A model generated the notes under the pieces. That model saw only the letters and a program-made list of their open reading frames with translations, made no database searches and was not told the DNA's origin. A program made the position numbers and the translations under genes. Shown here piece by piece: positions 16,480 to 24,864 of a stretch of DNA of 42,997 nt (position 1 is its first letter; every line of letters starts with the position of its first letter). Source of the stretch: an uncultured Bacteroidia bacterium (GTDB lineage: Bacteria > Bacteroidota > Bacteroidia > Bacteroidales > UBA932); assembly GCA_902784435.1 (NCBI GenBank), contig CACZUR010000019.1:1-42997 (forward strand). The letters are read 5' to 3'.

Positions 16480-16895
16480 ACCAAGGGCCGCTGGGAAAGA
16501 TAATAATTCTCCTTGGCCCGCATCTGGGCAACATCCTCCTCCGTATGGTCGTCGTAGCCGATGAGGTGAAGCAACCCGTGGACAATGACGCGGTTCAGTT
16601 CATCGGCAAATTCGGTCCCATAAAAAGCGGCATTTTCCCGTACGGAATCGATGGAGATAAAGAGGTCGCCGGAAAGGCGGTTTCCCTCGCAATAGTCAAA
16701 AGTGATGATGTCGGTATAATAATCGTGTTGCAGATATTTTATATTGACATCCAAAATATAATTATCGGAACAAAATATTACTGAGATATCTCCCAGCCGC
16801 TTGGATTCGCTCTCGGCCACAAACTTGAGCCAGCGCGAAGTCAAGCGCTTCTCCTTAAAAGGGAAATGAATGTCTTCGGTAAAATAGGAAACCAT
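16476..16895 (-). CDS. ybeY: Endoribonuclease YbeY
   Basis: A 139-residue metal-dependent endoribonuclease acting in 16S rRNA maturation and ribosome quality control. The metal site reads [12 protein letters not shown] at residues 106-117. His106 and His110 are the first two ligands, and the position usually filled by the third ligand is Asp116, as I recall for other Bacteroidota YbeY proteins. The start is [13 protein letters not shown] at 16895, because an earlier in-frame ATG would run deep into the STAS gene. The stop overlaps the mnmG ATG, and the start is one base after the STAS stop. Confidence 0.93.
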   Translation of the reverse strand: MVSYFTEDIHFPFKEKRLTSRWLKFVAESESKRLGDISVIFCSDNYILDVNIKYLQHDYYTDIITFDYCEGNRLSGDLFISIDSVRENAAFYGTEFADELNRVIVHGLLHLIGYDDHTEEDVAQMRAKENYYLSQRPLV

Positions 16896-16896
16896 C

Positions 16897-17199
16897 TTAT
16901 TCGAATTCAAAAATGGACACGAAACCCGTGAGATCCAGCACATCGCGGACCACCTCGTTCACATGCTTCAGGACAACGCGGGAACCCACGGACTGCGCCT
17001 GTTTCAGAATGCTCAGCAGCAGCCGAAGCCCGCTGGAAGCGATGTACTCCAGGTCAGTGCAGTCAATTACAATGTCCTTGCCCTGCGATTGCAGCAGGGG
17101 TTGCAGCGCCAATTCGGCCTCCGGAGTAGCGGCTGTATCCAATTCGCCGCAGAGGATGGCTACGAGCTTTCCGTCTATTTCCTGAACAGAAATTGTCAT
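16897..17199 (-). CDS. STAS-domain anti-anti-sigma factor (RsbV/SpoIIAA-like)
   Basis: A 100-residue stand-alone STAS domain. The signature VIDCTDLEYIASSGLRLLLSI holds the serine normally phosphorylated by a partner kinase, here Ser55 or Ser56. In partner switching, the unphosphorylated STAS protein binds an RsbW-type kinase and frees the kinase's target. Its ATG overlaps the stop of the phosphatase/ATPase gene as ATGA, so the two proteins are almost certainly made together. The final target is not visible. Confidence 0.9.
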   Translation of the reverse strand: MTISVQEIDGKLVAILCGELDTAATPEAELALQPLLQSQGKDIVIDCTDLEYIASSGLRLLLSILKQAQSVGSRVVLKHVNEVVRDVLDLTGFVSIFEFE

Positions 17200-18359
17200 A
17201 CGATAATTTTTGTCAAAGTTAATACATTCTTTCCTTCTTTCCGCGAATAAGAGACAGAATCCATGATTTTACGCGTGAGCAGGATGCCCAATCCTCCGAT
17301 GGGCCGGTCTTGGACGCCCAGGCGGGTATCGGGCGGAACCGCTGCCGTGGAATCGAAGGGAACGCCTTCATCGACGATGGTAAAGCGGATCTCCCGATGG
17401 TCGCTGTCGGCATAGACGGTAATCACGCCTTCCTTTCCCTCCGGATAGGCATAGTTGATGGCATTGACGACGGCTTCCTCGGCCGCGAGCCGAATGCTCA
17501 GGGCCAGATTCTGTTCCAGCTCCAAGCGGGCGCAAAGGGCTTTCAGAAAATCACTTAGGCGGGACAGCTCCTCCGAACGGTTCTTGAGGTTGATATGCTC
17601 CCGGACAAGGTCTGCAGGCGCATACTGCACCAGCAGCATGGTCAGGTCGTCGCTCTGGGGCGCATCTCCGACAAAAGCGTGCACGGCTTCCTGCACCGAA
17701 AGGACCGACTGCCGGGCGTCAAGGCCGCGGGAAAGGGCATCCTGCAGACAGGCCTGCACCCGCGGGCGCCCGAAGAACGCGCGATGGCCATTCCTGGCTT
17801 CCGTAAGACCATCGGTATACAGGAAGAGCGACATGCCGGGAGAAAACTCAAGCAACTGCTCTTCAAAAACCGTGTCCAGGAAAACACCCAGGGGAAGATT
17901 GGCCTTGGCCGGCAGGAGTGACACACCATCCGTGAGTAAAAACGGCTTGTCATGACCGGCATTGGCAAAGCGGAAATGCCCCGTATAATAGTCGATGGTA
18001 CCCACGAAAAAGGTCACGAACATATGGGTGTCGTTGTCCAGGCACAACTGCTCGTTCAAGAGACGAAGAATGGCAGAAGGACGCTCGACACGCCGGGAAA
18101 CCATCCGGAACAGCGAACGGATCACGGCCATGAGCATGGCCGAAGGCACCCCCTTACCGCTCACATCCCCCATGCAGAAAAACAGCTTGCCATCCCTCCG
18201 ATAAAAATCGAAGACGTCTCCGCCCACCTCGCGGGCCGGTTCCAACAGGCCGAAAATATCGGCAGGGAAGGTCTTGGGCAGCATTTCCTGCTGAATTTTT
18301 CGGGCGGCCTCCAGCTCACCGCTGATGCGCGCCTGCCAACTATTATCTGAAGAATCCAC
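17196..18359 (-). CDS. PP2C (SpoIIE/RsbU-type) phosphatase fused to RsbW-like ATPase domain
   Basis: A 387-residue cytosolic protein with two modules. Residues about 15-245 form a SpoIIE-type PP2C serine phosphatase, with motifs EVGGDVFDF, GDVSGKGVPSAM, ANAGHDKPF, YTDGLTEARNG and SDDLTML. Residues about 255-387 form a HATPase_c anti-sigma-kinase-like domain, with the N-box EEAVVNAINYAY, the DEGVPFD box and GGLGI. The phosphatase would dephosphorylate the adjacent STAS protein and the ATPase domain could rephosphorylate it, putting both opposing activities in one chain. No sensor domain or membrane helix precedes the phosphatase. It heads the operon with the STAS gene, ybeY and mnmG. A family role in a stress-type switch is inferred. 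Confidence 0.9.
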   Translation of the reverse strand: MDSSDNSWQARISGELEAARKIQQEMLPKTFPADIFGLLEPAREVGGDVFDFYRRDGKLFFCMGDVSGKGVPSAMLMAVIRSLFRMVSRRVERPSAILRLLNEQLCLDNDTHMFVTFFVGTIDYYTGHFRFANAGHDKPFLLTDGVSLLPAKANLPLGVFLDTVFEEQLLEFSPGMSLFLYTDGLTEARNGHRAFFGRPRVQACLQDALSRGLDARQSVLSVQEAVHAFVGDAPQSDDLTMLLVQYAPADLVREHINLKNRSEELSRLSDFLKALCARLELEQNLALSIRLAAEEAVVNAINYAYPEGKEGVITVYADSDHREIRFTIVDEGVPFDSTAAVPPDTRLGVQDRPIGGLGILLTRKIMDSVSYSRKEGKNVLTLTKIIV

Positions 18360-18425
18360 CTGCTAAAAATTTGATTGGTAAAGTTATCACTAGTTTTTGA
18401 GAACGCAAAATAAGAAAAAAATAAA

Positions 18426-18433
18426 TAAATTTG
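18426..18433 (+). promoter_or_regulatory. -7 promoter box for the peptide synthetase gene
   Basis: TAAATTTG matches TAnnTTTG and ends 20 bases before the ATG at 18454. TTTG at 18396-18399 is the nearest -33-like element, but the 26-base spacer is longer than the usual 20 or so. The box supports the start at 18454 over an in-frame ATG at 18397 upstream of it. Confidence 0.65.
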
Positions 18434-18453
18434 TGAATAACAAAACATTCGAC

Positions 18454-21400
18454 ATGAATCCACATCCGGCCAACACGCTTTTGGAGGCTTTTCACCTGCA
18501 GGCAAAAGCCCATCCGGAGCACCTCGCTCTGGTTTACGAAAACACACGCCTTACCTATGGAGAGGTAGACCGCTTATCCGACCATCTGGCGGCCTATATT
18601 GCTTCCCAGGTGCCTCCGGGGAGTGTCGTAGGCATCATGCTGGGCCGAAACGAATATATGATGGTGGCCCCGCTGGGCGCGCTCAAGGCCGGCTGCGCCT
18701 ACCTCCCGCTGGATCCGTCCTATCCGCCTGAGCGCCTGGAATTCATGATGAAAGACGCCGATGCCCGAATGCTCCTGGCCGACGAAGACCTTCTCCCCAT
18801 CCTGAAGGCCTTCGACGGACCGGTGGTCAAAACCTCCGATATCCGGAAACTGCTTCCCGGCAAGCCCCAGGCACACCCGCAGCCGGACGACCTGTTTATC
18901 TTGCTGTATACCAGCGGCACCACCGGCACGCCCAAGGGCTGCATGCTCACGCACAAGAACGTCTACGCCTTTGCACACAAACACGCGGAAAGGGTGGGAA
19001 TCACGCAGGATTCCCGCGTCACCGCCTATGCCAGCTTCGGCTTCGACGCCTTCGTGGGAGACCTGTATTCCACCCTGGTGGCCGGGGCAACCCTTTTCGT
19101 GATTCCCGAACGCCTGCGGCTGGACCTGCCGGCCCTGCACGCCTATTTTGAGGAAAACGGCATTACAGTCTGCTTCATGACCACCCAGGTGGCTACGCAG
19201 TTCGCCATCAATTATCCGGATTGCAAGGGTCTGCAGGTCATGTGGACCGGAGGGGAAAAGATGTCCTCTTTCCCGCTGCCGCATTACCGGCTGTTCAACT
19301 GCTACGGACCCACCGAATGCATCTGCTACGTGGTGAGCGAAGAAGTGAAGGTGCAGGAAGAGAACATTCCCATCGGCATACCCCTGCCCGGCATCCACGC
19401 CTATGTGGTGGACGCCAAAGGGAAACAGGTGCCGCAGGGGCAGACCGGAGAACTGTGGATTGCCGGAGACCAGGTGGGTCCGGGCTACCTGAACCGTCCG
19501 GACAAGACGGCCGAAGTGTTCCTGGACAACCCCTTCGAGAAAGACCCCGACTACGCCCGCGTATACCGCACCGGCGACATCGTCCGCTTCCGCGAAGACG
19601 GAAAAATCGAGTTTGTAGGCCGAAAGGACGGCCAGGTGAAAATCCGCGGCTTCCGCATCGAGCTCAAGGAAGTGGAGGCCGTGATTCGGGAATTCCCCGG
19701 CATCCAGGATGTGACCGTACAGGCCTTTGACGAGCCGGGTGCCGGTGCCGGAAAATTCCTCGCAGCCTATGTTGTCGGCCCGGAAGAAATTGATATTCAA
19801 AAACTGAACGATTTTATCGGCAGCAAAAAGCCCCCGTATATGGTGCCTGCGGTAACCCTGCAGATAGACGCCATCCCGCTCAATGTAAACCAGAAGGTGG
19901 ACGTAAAGGCCCTGCCCAAACCGGAACCGCAGGAGCGCAAGCAGGAGGCGCACGTGGCGCCCTTCAACGTGCTGGAAGAAGAGCTGGCGGCCCTCATCCG
20001 GGAAACGGTGGGAATCGGCGGCTTCGGCCTCACGGAGCCCCTCTATTACAGCGGCCTGTCCTCGCTGAGCGCCCTGCGCCTGGCCACGGAACTCTACAAA
20101 CGCTATGGCCTGGAATTCGACATGAACAGCTTTGCCAAGACGGCCAGCCTGCAAGGAATTGAAAACGAATTGCTTAAGCGCCTGATAACCCGCGGCGGAA
20201 CGCCGGAAGCCCAGGCAGAAAACTGCGCCGACGAGCCCCGGGAACTTACCTTCCAGCAGACAGGTCTGTACCTGGACTGCGTAAAGAACCCTTCGTCCAC
20301 GGCCTATAACCTGCCCAGCATCCTCACCTTCCCCAAAGGCATTACCGTGCAGCAGGTAAAAGAGGCCATGGCGGCGGTTCTGGCGGCTCACCCCGTGGTG
20401 GCCGGCCACTTTGAGCAGCGCGACGGAAAAGTGTTCCTGGTTCCCGGAACCCCCGACCAGGACATTCCCGTCACCAAACTCAAGAAAGAAGAAGACTTCC
20501 AGGCGCTGAAAGAGGGCTTTATGCAGCCCTACGACCTGACCAAGGGCCCCCTCTACCGCCTCCAGATAGTCCAGACCCCGGGCAAGCTGCGCCTCATGAC
20601 CGACTTCCACCACCTGGTATTCGACGGCCGCTCCTACGACGTGTTCCTCTCCCAGCTCACCGCCGCGCTGGAAGGCAAGGCGCCGGAAAAAGAACACTAC
20701 AGTTATTTCCAGTACGCCCTGGACCAGAAGGCCTATCAGGACAGTCCCTCCTTCCAAGAGGCCGAAGCTTTCTTTGCCGAAAGGATGGCCGGAAAGGAAG
20801 AGGACACCGGTCTGATTCCGGACAAAAAGCCGGAAGAGGGAACCGTGGGCCACGAGCGCTGGCTCCGGAAAAAGATAGCCCCGGGCGTACAGGAACGCTG
20901 TCATGCGCTGGGCATCTCGCCCGCCAGTTACTTCCTGGGTGCCGCCTTCGTGACGGTCAGTGCCTTCTGCGGACAGAAAAAGGTCTTCCTGTGCACGGTG
21001 GCCAATGGCCGCGGCGACATGCGGGCCGCCGACACCTTTGGCATGTTCGTGAACACCATGGCCCTCTCCGGCGAAGTGGACGGGCAGCGGGCCGACGACT
21101 TCCTGAAAGAGACCGACGCGAATTTTGCGCTCACCCTGGCCTATCAGAATTACCCCTTCGCCCGCCTGTCGGGCGCCTACGATTTCCATCCCTCCGTCAT
21201 GCTGGCCTACCAGGTGGGACTGGTAGAGAAATACCGCATCGGCGGAGAAATCCTGGAGGACGAACTCCTGACCCAGGATACGCCCAAGTTCCCGCTGAGC
21301 ATCTTCGTGGAAGGCACGGAAGAGGCGCCGGAGTTTGCCCTGGCCTACGACGACAGCCTGTACTCCGAAGCCCTGGTGCAACACTTTGCCGATGCCCTGG

Positions 21401-24400
21401 AAACCGTCAGCCGCGGCCTGCTGAAAGACGGTCTTTTGAGCGAAATTCCCCTCGTAGACGGCGAAAACCTGCAAAAACTGGACGATTTCAACCAATTTAC
21501 GCAGGAGGTGGATGAGGGCAAAACCGTGGTAGATTTGTTCCGAAAACAGGCCCAGGCCACCCCGGACGCCCCCGCCGTCCTCTTCGACGGGAAGGCCATC
21601 AGCTACCGGGAACTGGACGAATTCACCGATGCCCTGGCGGCCCGGATCCTGGAATTCGGCCTCGGGGAAGAAGACGTGGTGTCGGTCCTGATCGGCCGCA
21701 ATACCTGGATGACCAAGGCGTCTCTCGCGGCCATGAAAGCCGGCTGCGCTTACCAGCCGCTGGACCCCTCCTACCCGACGGAGCGCCTGAACTTCATGAT
21801 CCGGGACGCGCGCGCGAAACTGCTCATCGCCGACAAGGAACTGGTGCCGCTGGTAGGGGATTACCAGGGCCCGGTGCTCACCACGGCGGAGCTGGAAGAT
21901 GCCCGGTCGCTGCCGGGCATGACGGGGACGTCATGGCCGACCCCGATCGGCCATCGTCCCAAGCCGGAGAACCTGTACATCCTGCTTTATACGTCCGGCT
22001 CTACCGGCACGCCCAAGGGCTGCATGCTGGAGCACCGGAACCTCACCAATTTCTGCGCCTGGTACCGCGACTACTTCGGCCTCAAGGCCGGGCACCGGGT
22101 GGCGGCCTTTGCCAGTTACGGCTTCGACGCCAACATGATGGACCAGTATCCCGCCCTTACCTGCGGGGCCTGCGTGTGCATCATCCCGGAGGAGGTGCGG
22201 CACGACCTGGGCGCCCTGGACCGCTTCATCACCGAGAACGGCGTCACGCACAGCTTCATGACCACCCAGGTGGGCGTGATGTATGCCCGCAACTTCCCCG
22301 ACAACCCTTCACTCCAGTACCTGTCGGTAGGCGGCGAGAAACTGGTTTCCATGCCGCCGCCTTCCTATGCCTTCTACAACGGATACGGCCCCACCGAATG
22401 CACCATCTTCTCCACCATTTTCCATGTACGGGAGCGCGAGGACAACATTCCCATCGGCCATCCGCTCAGCAATGTACAACTGTATGTGGTGGACAAGCAC
22501 ATGCGGCGCCTGCCCGTGGGCGCGGCCGGCGAACTGCTCATCGGCGGTGCCGGCGTGGGCCGCGGCTACCTGAACAATCCGGAAAAGACGGCCGAAAGCT
22601 TCATCGACAATCCCTTCCGGCCGGGCGTGCGGCTGTACCGTTCCGGCGACATCGTGCGGTATCGGCCCGACGGAAACATCGAATTCGTGGGGCGGAAAGA
22701 CCGCCAGGTCAAGATTCGCGGTTTCCGCATCGAGCTCAAGGAAGTAGAGGCCGTGATTCAGGAAATACCTGGCGTTAAAGATGTTACGGTGCAGGCCTTC
22801 GACGCCCCGTCGGGCGGTAAGTTCCTGGCCGCCTATGTGGTGGCCGACAGCCGCTTCGACACCAAGGCTGCGGCCGGCTTCATCCGCGAACGCAAGCCTC
22901 CGTACATGATGCCCGCCGCCTGGATGCAGCTGGATGCCATCCCGCTCAACGTGAACCAGAAAGTGGACCGGAAGGCCCTGCCGCCGGCAACGCCCCAGGC
23001 CCTGGAAGACTATGTGGCACCCGTCGGCGAAACGGAAAAAGCCCTCTGCGACATCTTTGCCGATATCCTGGGGGTGGAACGCATCGGCGCCACCGACTCG
23101 TTCTTCGACCTGGGCGGCACTTCGCTCATGGTCACCAACGTCATGGTGAGCGCAGAGAAGAAGGGCCTTCATTTTGCCTATTCCGACGTGTTCGCGCATC
23201 CGTCGGCCCGCACCCTGGCCGCCTTCCTGCAGGGAGATCAGGCCCCGGCCCAGGAAGACAGCCTCATCACGGAGTACGACTATACCGCTATCGATAAACT
23301 GCTCAAAGGCAACAACTTGGAAGCCTTCCTGAAAGGGGAGCGCCTGCGCCTGGGCCGCCATATCCTTCTCACCGGCGCCACGGGCTTCCTGGGCATCCAC
23401 GTACTCAAAGAGCTGGTGGAAAGCACCGGACCGGACACCACCATCTGGTGCCTGCTGCGCAGCAAGGGAAGCATCACGCCCCAGCGACGACTGAAGGAAA
23501 TGCTGGTCTACTACTTCGAAAAGGACTATCGCAGCCTGCTGGGCAACCGCATCCAGGCCATCGAGGGCGACATCACCAAGCCCGAAAGCCTGGAAGGACT
23601 CTCGCAGATAGACACCGTGTTCAACTGCGCAGCCAATGTGAAGCACTTCTCAAAAGGGACTGACATTGAGGATATTAACTATGGCGGTGTGAAGAACCTG
23701 GTGGCCCTGTGCGAGCGCAAGGGCGCCTACCTGGTGCACGTTTCCACTGAGAGCGTGGGCGGCCTCACGCCCGGCAAAGTGCCCGACGTCCTTTCGGAAC
23801 AGACGCTGTTCTTCGGCCAGCTCACGGACAACCAGTACGTGCATTCCAAGTTCCTGGCAGAGAGGCATATCCTGCAGCACATGGCCGATGGAAAACTGCG
23901 CGCCAAGATCCTGCGCGCCGGCAACCTGTCGCCCCGCGCCGAAGACGGCGAATTCCAGGTGAACATGAACGCCAACGCCGCCATGGGCCGGCTCAAGGCA
24001 TTGAAACTCATCGGCGCCTGCCCCTACCAGGCACTGGAAGGCCAGATGGAATTCACCCCCATCGACGAAGCCGCCCGCGCCATGGTCCTGCTCGCCTGCA
24101 CACCGCTGGAAAACTGCGTCTTCAACGTGTCCAACAACCATCTGGTGCCCATGGACGACGTTTTAACCCGCCTGGACAAGATTGACGGCAAGCCCATGGA
24201 ATACGTGGAGAACGATGAATTCCTGCTGCGGATGAAGGCCCTGCAGGCCCAGCCCGGCATGGCCGCCGTCATGGCCCCGCTGGTGGCCTACGAGCAGTCG
24301 GCCGCCGAACGCGAAGGCGTGGAGACCCAGTCCTCCACGGTGTTCACCATGCAGGTGCTCATGCGCCTGGGCTTCCGCTGGAACACCACCTCCAGCGCCT

Positions 24401-24450
24401 ACATCGACCTCATCTTCGAGATGCTGCGCACCATGCGCTACTTCGGTTAG
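18454..24450 (+). CDS. Dimodular nonribosomal peptide synthetase, A-T-C-A-T-R (AusA-like)
   Basis: A 1,998-residue NRPS. A1 is about 1-490, with YTSGTTGTPKG near 152, NCYGPTE 282-288 and the catalytic Lys in NVNQKVD near 476. T1 is about 505-575, with carrier Ser537 in an unusual SGLSSLSAL setting. The C domain is about 595-1010, with H719-H720-LVF-D724-G725. A2 is about 1030-1510. T2 has Ser1557 in FFDLGGTSL. The C-terminal reductase (about 1630-1998) has NADPH-binding GATGFLG at 1641-1647 and Tyr1795/Lys1799 of the YxxxK pair. No starter condensation domain is present, so the first amino acid keeps a free amine. Reductive release would give a dipeptide aldehyde able to cyclise to a pyrazinone, as for AusA of Staphylococcus aureus. 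No phosphopantetheinyl transferase, transporter or tailoring gene is adjacent. The product is inferred. Confidence 0.95.
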   Translation: MNPHPANTLLEAFHLQAKAHPEHLALVYENTRLTYGEVDRLSDHLAAYIASQVPPGSVVGIMLGRNEYMMVAPLGALKAGCAYLPLDPSYPPERLEFMMKDADARMLLADEDLLPILKAFDGPVVKTSDIRKLLPGKPQAHPQPDDLFILLYTSGTTGTPKGCMLTHKNVYAFAHKHAERVGITQDSRVTAYASFGFDAFVGDLYSTLVAGATLFVIPERLRLDLPALHAYFEENGITVCFMTTQVATQFAINYPDCKGLQVMWTGGEKMSSFPLPHYRLFNCYGPTECICYVVSEEVKVQEENIPIGIPLPGIHAYVVDAKGKQVPQGQTGELWIAGDQVGPGYLNRPDKTAEVFLDNPFEKDPDYARVYRTGDIVRFREDGKIEFVGRKDGQVKIRGFRIELKEVEAVIREFPGIQDVTVQAFDEPGAGAGKFLAAYVVGPEEIDIQKLNDFIGSKKPPYMVPAVTLQIDAIPLNVNQKVDVKALPKPEPQERKQEAHVAPFNVLEEELAALIRETVGIGGFGLTEPLYYSGLSSLSALRLATELYKRYGLEFDMNSFAKTASLQGIENELLKRLITRGGTPEAQAENCADEPRELTFQQTGLYLDCVKNPSSTAYNLPSILTFPKGITVQQVKEAMAAVLAAHPVVAGHFEQRDGKVFLVPGTPDQDIPVTKLKKEEDFQALKEGFMQPYDLTKGPLYRLQIVQTPGKLRLMTDFHHLVFDGRSYDVFLSQLTAALEGKAPEKEHYSYFQYALDQKAYQDSPSFQEAEAFFAERMAGKEEDTGLIPDKKPEEGTVGHERWLRKKIAPGVQERCHALGISPASYFLGAAFVTVSAFCGQKKVFLCTVANGRGDMRAADTFGMFVNTMALSGEVDGQRADDFLKETDANFALTLAYQNYPFARLSGAYDFHPSVMLAYQVGLVEKYRIGGEILEDELLTQDTPKFPLSIFVEGTEEAPEFALAYDDSLYSEALVQHFADALETVSRGLLKDGLLSEIPLVDGENLQKLDDFNQFTQEVDEGKTVVDLFRKQAQATPDAPAVLFDGKAISYRELDEFTDALAARILEFGLGEEDVVSVLIGRNTWMTKASLAAMKAGCAYQPLDPSYPTERLNFMIRDARAKLLIADKELVPLVGDYQGPVLTTAELEDARSLPGMTGTSWPTPIGHRPKPENLYILLYTSGSTGTPKGCMLEHRNLTNFCAWYRDYFGLKAGHRVAAFASYGFDANMMDQYPALTCGACVCIIPEEVRHDLGALDRFITENGVTHSFMTTQVGVMYARNFPDNPSLQYLSVGGEKLVSMPPPSYAFYNGYGPTECTIFSTIFHVREREDNIPIGHPLSNVQLYVVDKHMRRLPVGAAGELLIGGAGVGRGYLNNPEKTAESFIDNPFRPGVRLYRSGDIVRYRPDGNIEFVGRKDRQVKIRGFRIELKEVEAVIQEIPGVKDVTVQAFDAPSGGKFLAAYVVADSRFDTKAAAGFIRERKPPYMMPAAWMQLDAIPLNVNQKVDRKALPPATPQALEDYVAPVGETEKALCDIFADILGVERIGATDSFFDLGGTSLMVTNVMVSAEKKGLHFAYSDVFAHPSARTLAAFLQGDQAPAQEDSLITEYDYTAIDKLLKGNNLEAFLKGERLRLGRHILLTGATGFLGIHVLKELVESTGPDTTIWCLLRSKGSITPQRRLKEMLVYYFEKDYRSLLGNRIQAIEGDITKPESLEGLSQIDTVFNCAANVKHFSKGTDIEDINYGGVKNLVALCERKGAYLVHVSTESVGGLTPGKVPDVLSEQTLFFGQLTDNQYVHSKFLAERHILQHMADGKLRAKILRAGNLSPRAEDGEFQVNMNANAAMGRLKALKLIGACPYQALEGQMEFTPIDEAARAMVLLACTPLENCVFNVSNNHLVPMDDVLTRLDKIDGKPMEYVENDEFLLRMKALQAQPGMAAVMAPLVAYEQSAAEREGVETQSSTVFTMQVLMRLGFRWNTTSSAYIDLIFEMLRTMRYFG

Positions 24451-24534
24451 CGCAGGGGCGGGGGCCGTGCTGCGGGGGCCGGCGGCAGGTGCCTGCGATG
24501 ACGGTGCTGCGGGGGCGTTGACTCGTTGCTTCGG

Positions 24535-24575
24535 CGTGTGTACATACGGCGTGTGTACATACCAGGTATGTGCAG
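24535..24575. repeat. Palindromic intergenic repeat, distant third copy
   Basis: GTACATACC (24555-24563), A, GGTATGTGC (24565-24573) differs from the perfect palindrome at 178-196 by the centre base and one arm base. A half-site, GTGTGTACATACGG, precedes it at 24537-24550. The sequence following the palindrome (CAGCG) is also shared with copy 1, so the homology extends beyond the palindrome. Confidence 0.75.
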
Positions 24576-24592
24576 CGAGTCAGGCGGTGTGG

Positions 24593-24770
24593 CACCCTGT
24601 TACGCACTTTGGGGCGTTTTTCGCGTTACACGTTGCACGGGCGTGCACCCTATTACGCACTTTCGGCCGTTTTTCGCGTTACACGTTGCACGGAGAAGCA
24701 CCCTGTTACGCACTTTTGGGCGTTTTCCGCGTTACACGTTGCACGGAGAAGCACCCTGTTACGCACTCAG
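24593..24770. repeat. Tandem array of a 53-base unit (three full copies, one partial)
   Basis: Copies begin with CACCCTRTTACGCACT at 24593, 24646, 24699 and 24752, exactly 53 bases apart. Each full unit also has a central CGTTTTYCGCGTTACACGTTGCACGG. Copies differ at a few bases and the fourth breaks off after about 16-20 bases. The 53-base period is not a multiple of three, which argues against a protein repeat. There are no unique spacers, so it is not a CRISPR array. Confidence 0.92.
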
Positions 24771-24825
24771 CGGCGTTATTGCGTCGACGCGGCAACGGTA
24801 ACGGCCGCACGTCCCCCCGCCAGGC

Positions 24826-24856
24826 TTGACCGGACCTCGCATTTTTCGTATCTTTG
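24826..24856 (+). promoter_or_regulatory. Bacteroidota promoter for hflX
   Basis: TTG (24826-24828), a 20-base spacer, and TATCTTTG (24849-24856) match the consensus. The box ends eight bases before the hflX ATG at 24865, so the transcript would be nearly leaderless. Confidence 0.8.
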
Positions 24857-24864
24857 CACTCGAT

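Larger units (their letters stand above)
24451..24864. other. Repeat-rich intergenic region between the synthetase gene and hflX
   Basis: No gene was found in these 414 bases. In order it holds a GC-rich patch with GTGCTGCGGGGGC twice (24467-24479 and 24504-24516), a copy of the palindromic repeat also seen at the window start, a 53-base tandem array, and the hflX promoter. No clear intrinsic terminator with a T-run follows the synthetase stop. Confidence 0.75.

Noticed and set aside
14014-18359. Replication origin (DnaA box cluster) near mnmG
   Set aside because: No TTATCCACA-type boxes were seen in the window, so only origin proximity, not the origin itself, is suggested.
18397-18453. Upstream start codon for the peptide synthetase at 18397
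   Set aside because: A perfect -7 promoter box at 18426-18433 lies downstream of it, and the extra 19 residues are Lys/Asn-rich and unlike an adenylation domain.
18574-21495. 973-codon open frame on the minus strand opposite the peptide synthetase
   Set aside because: Antisense to conserved NRPS motifs, no recognisable domain, and explained by codon bias.
24593-24770. CRISPR array
   Set aside because: The 53-base units are contiguous with no unique spacers, and no cas genes are nearby.
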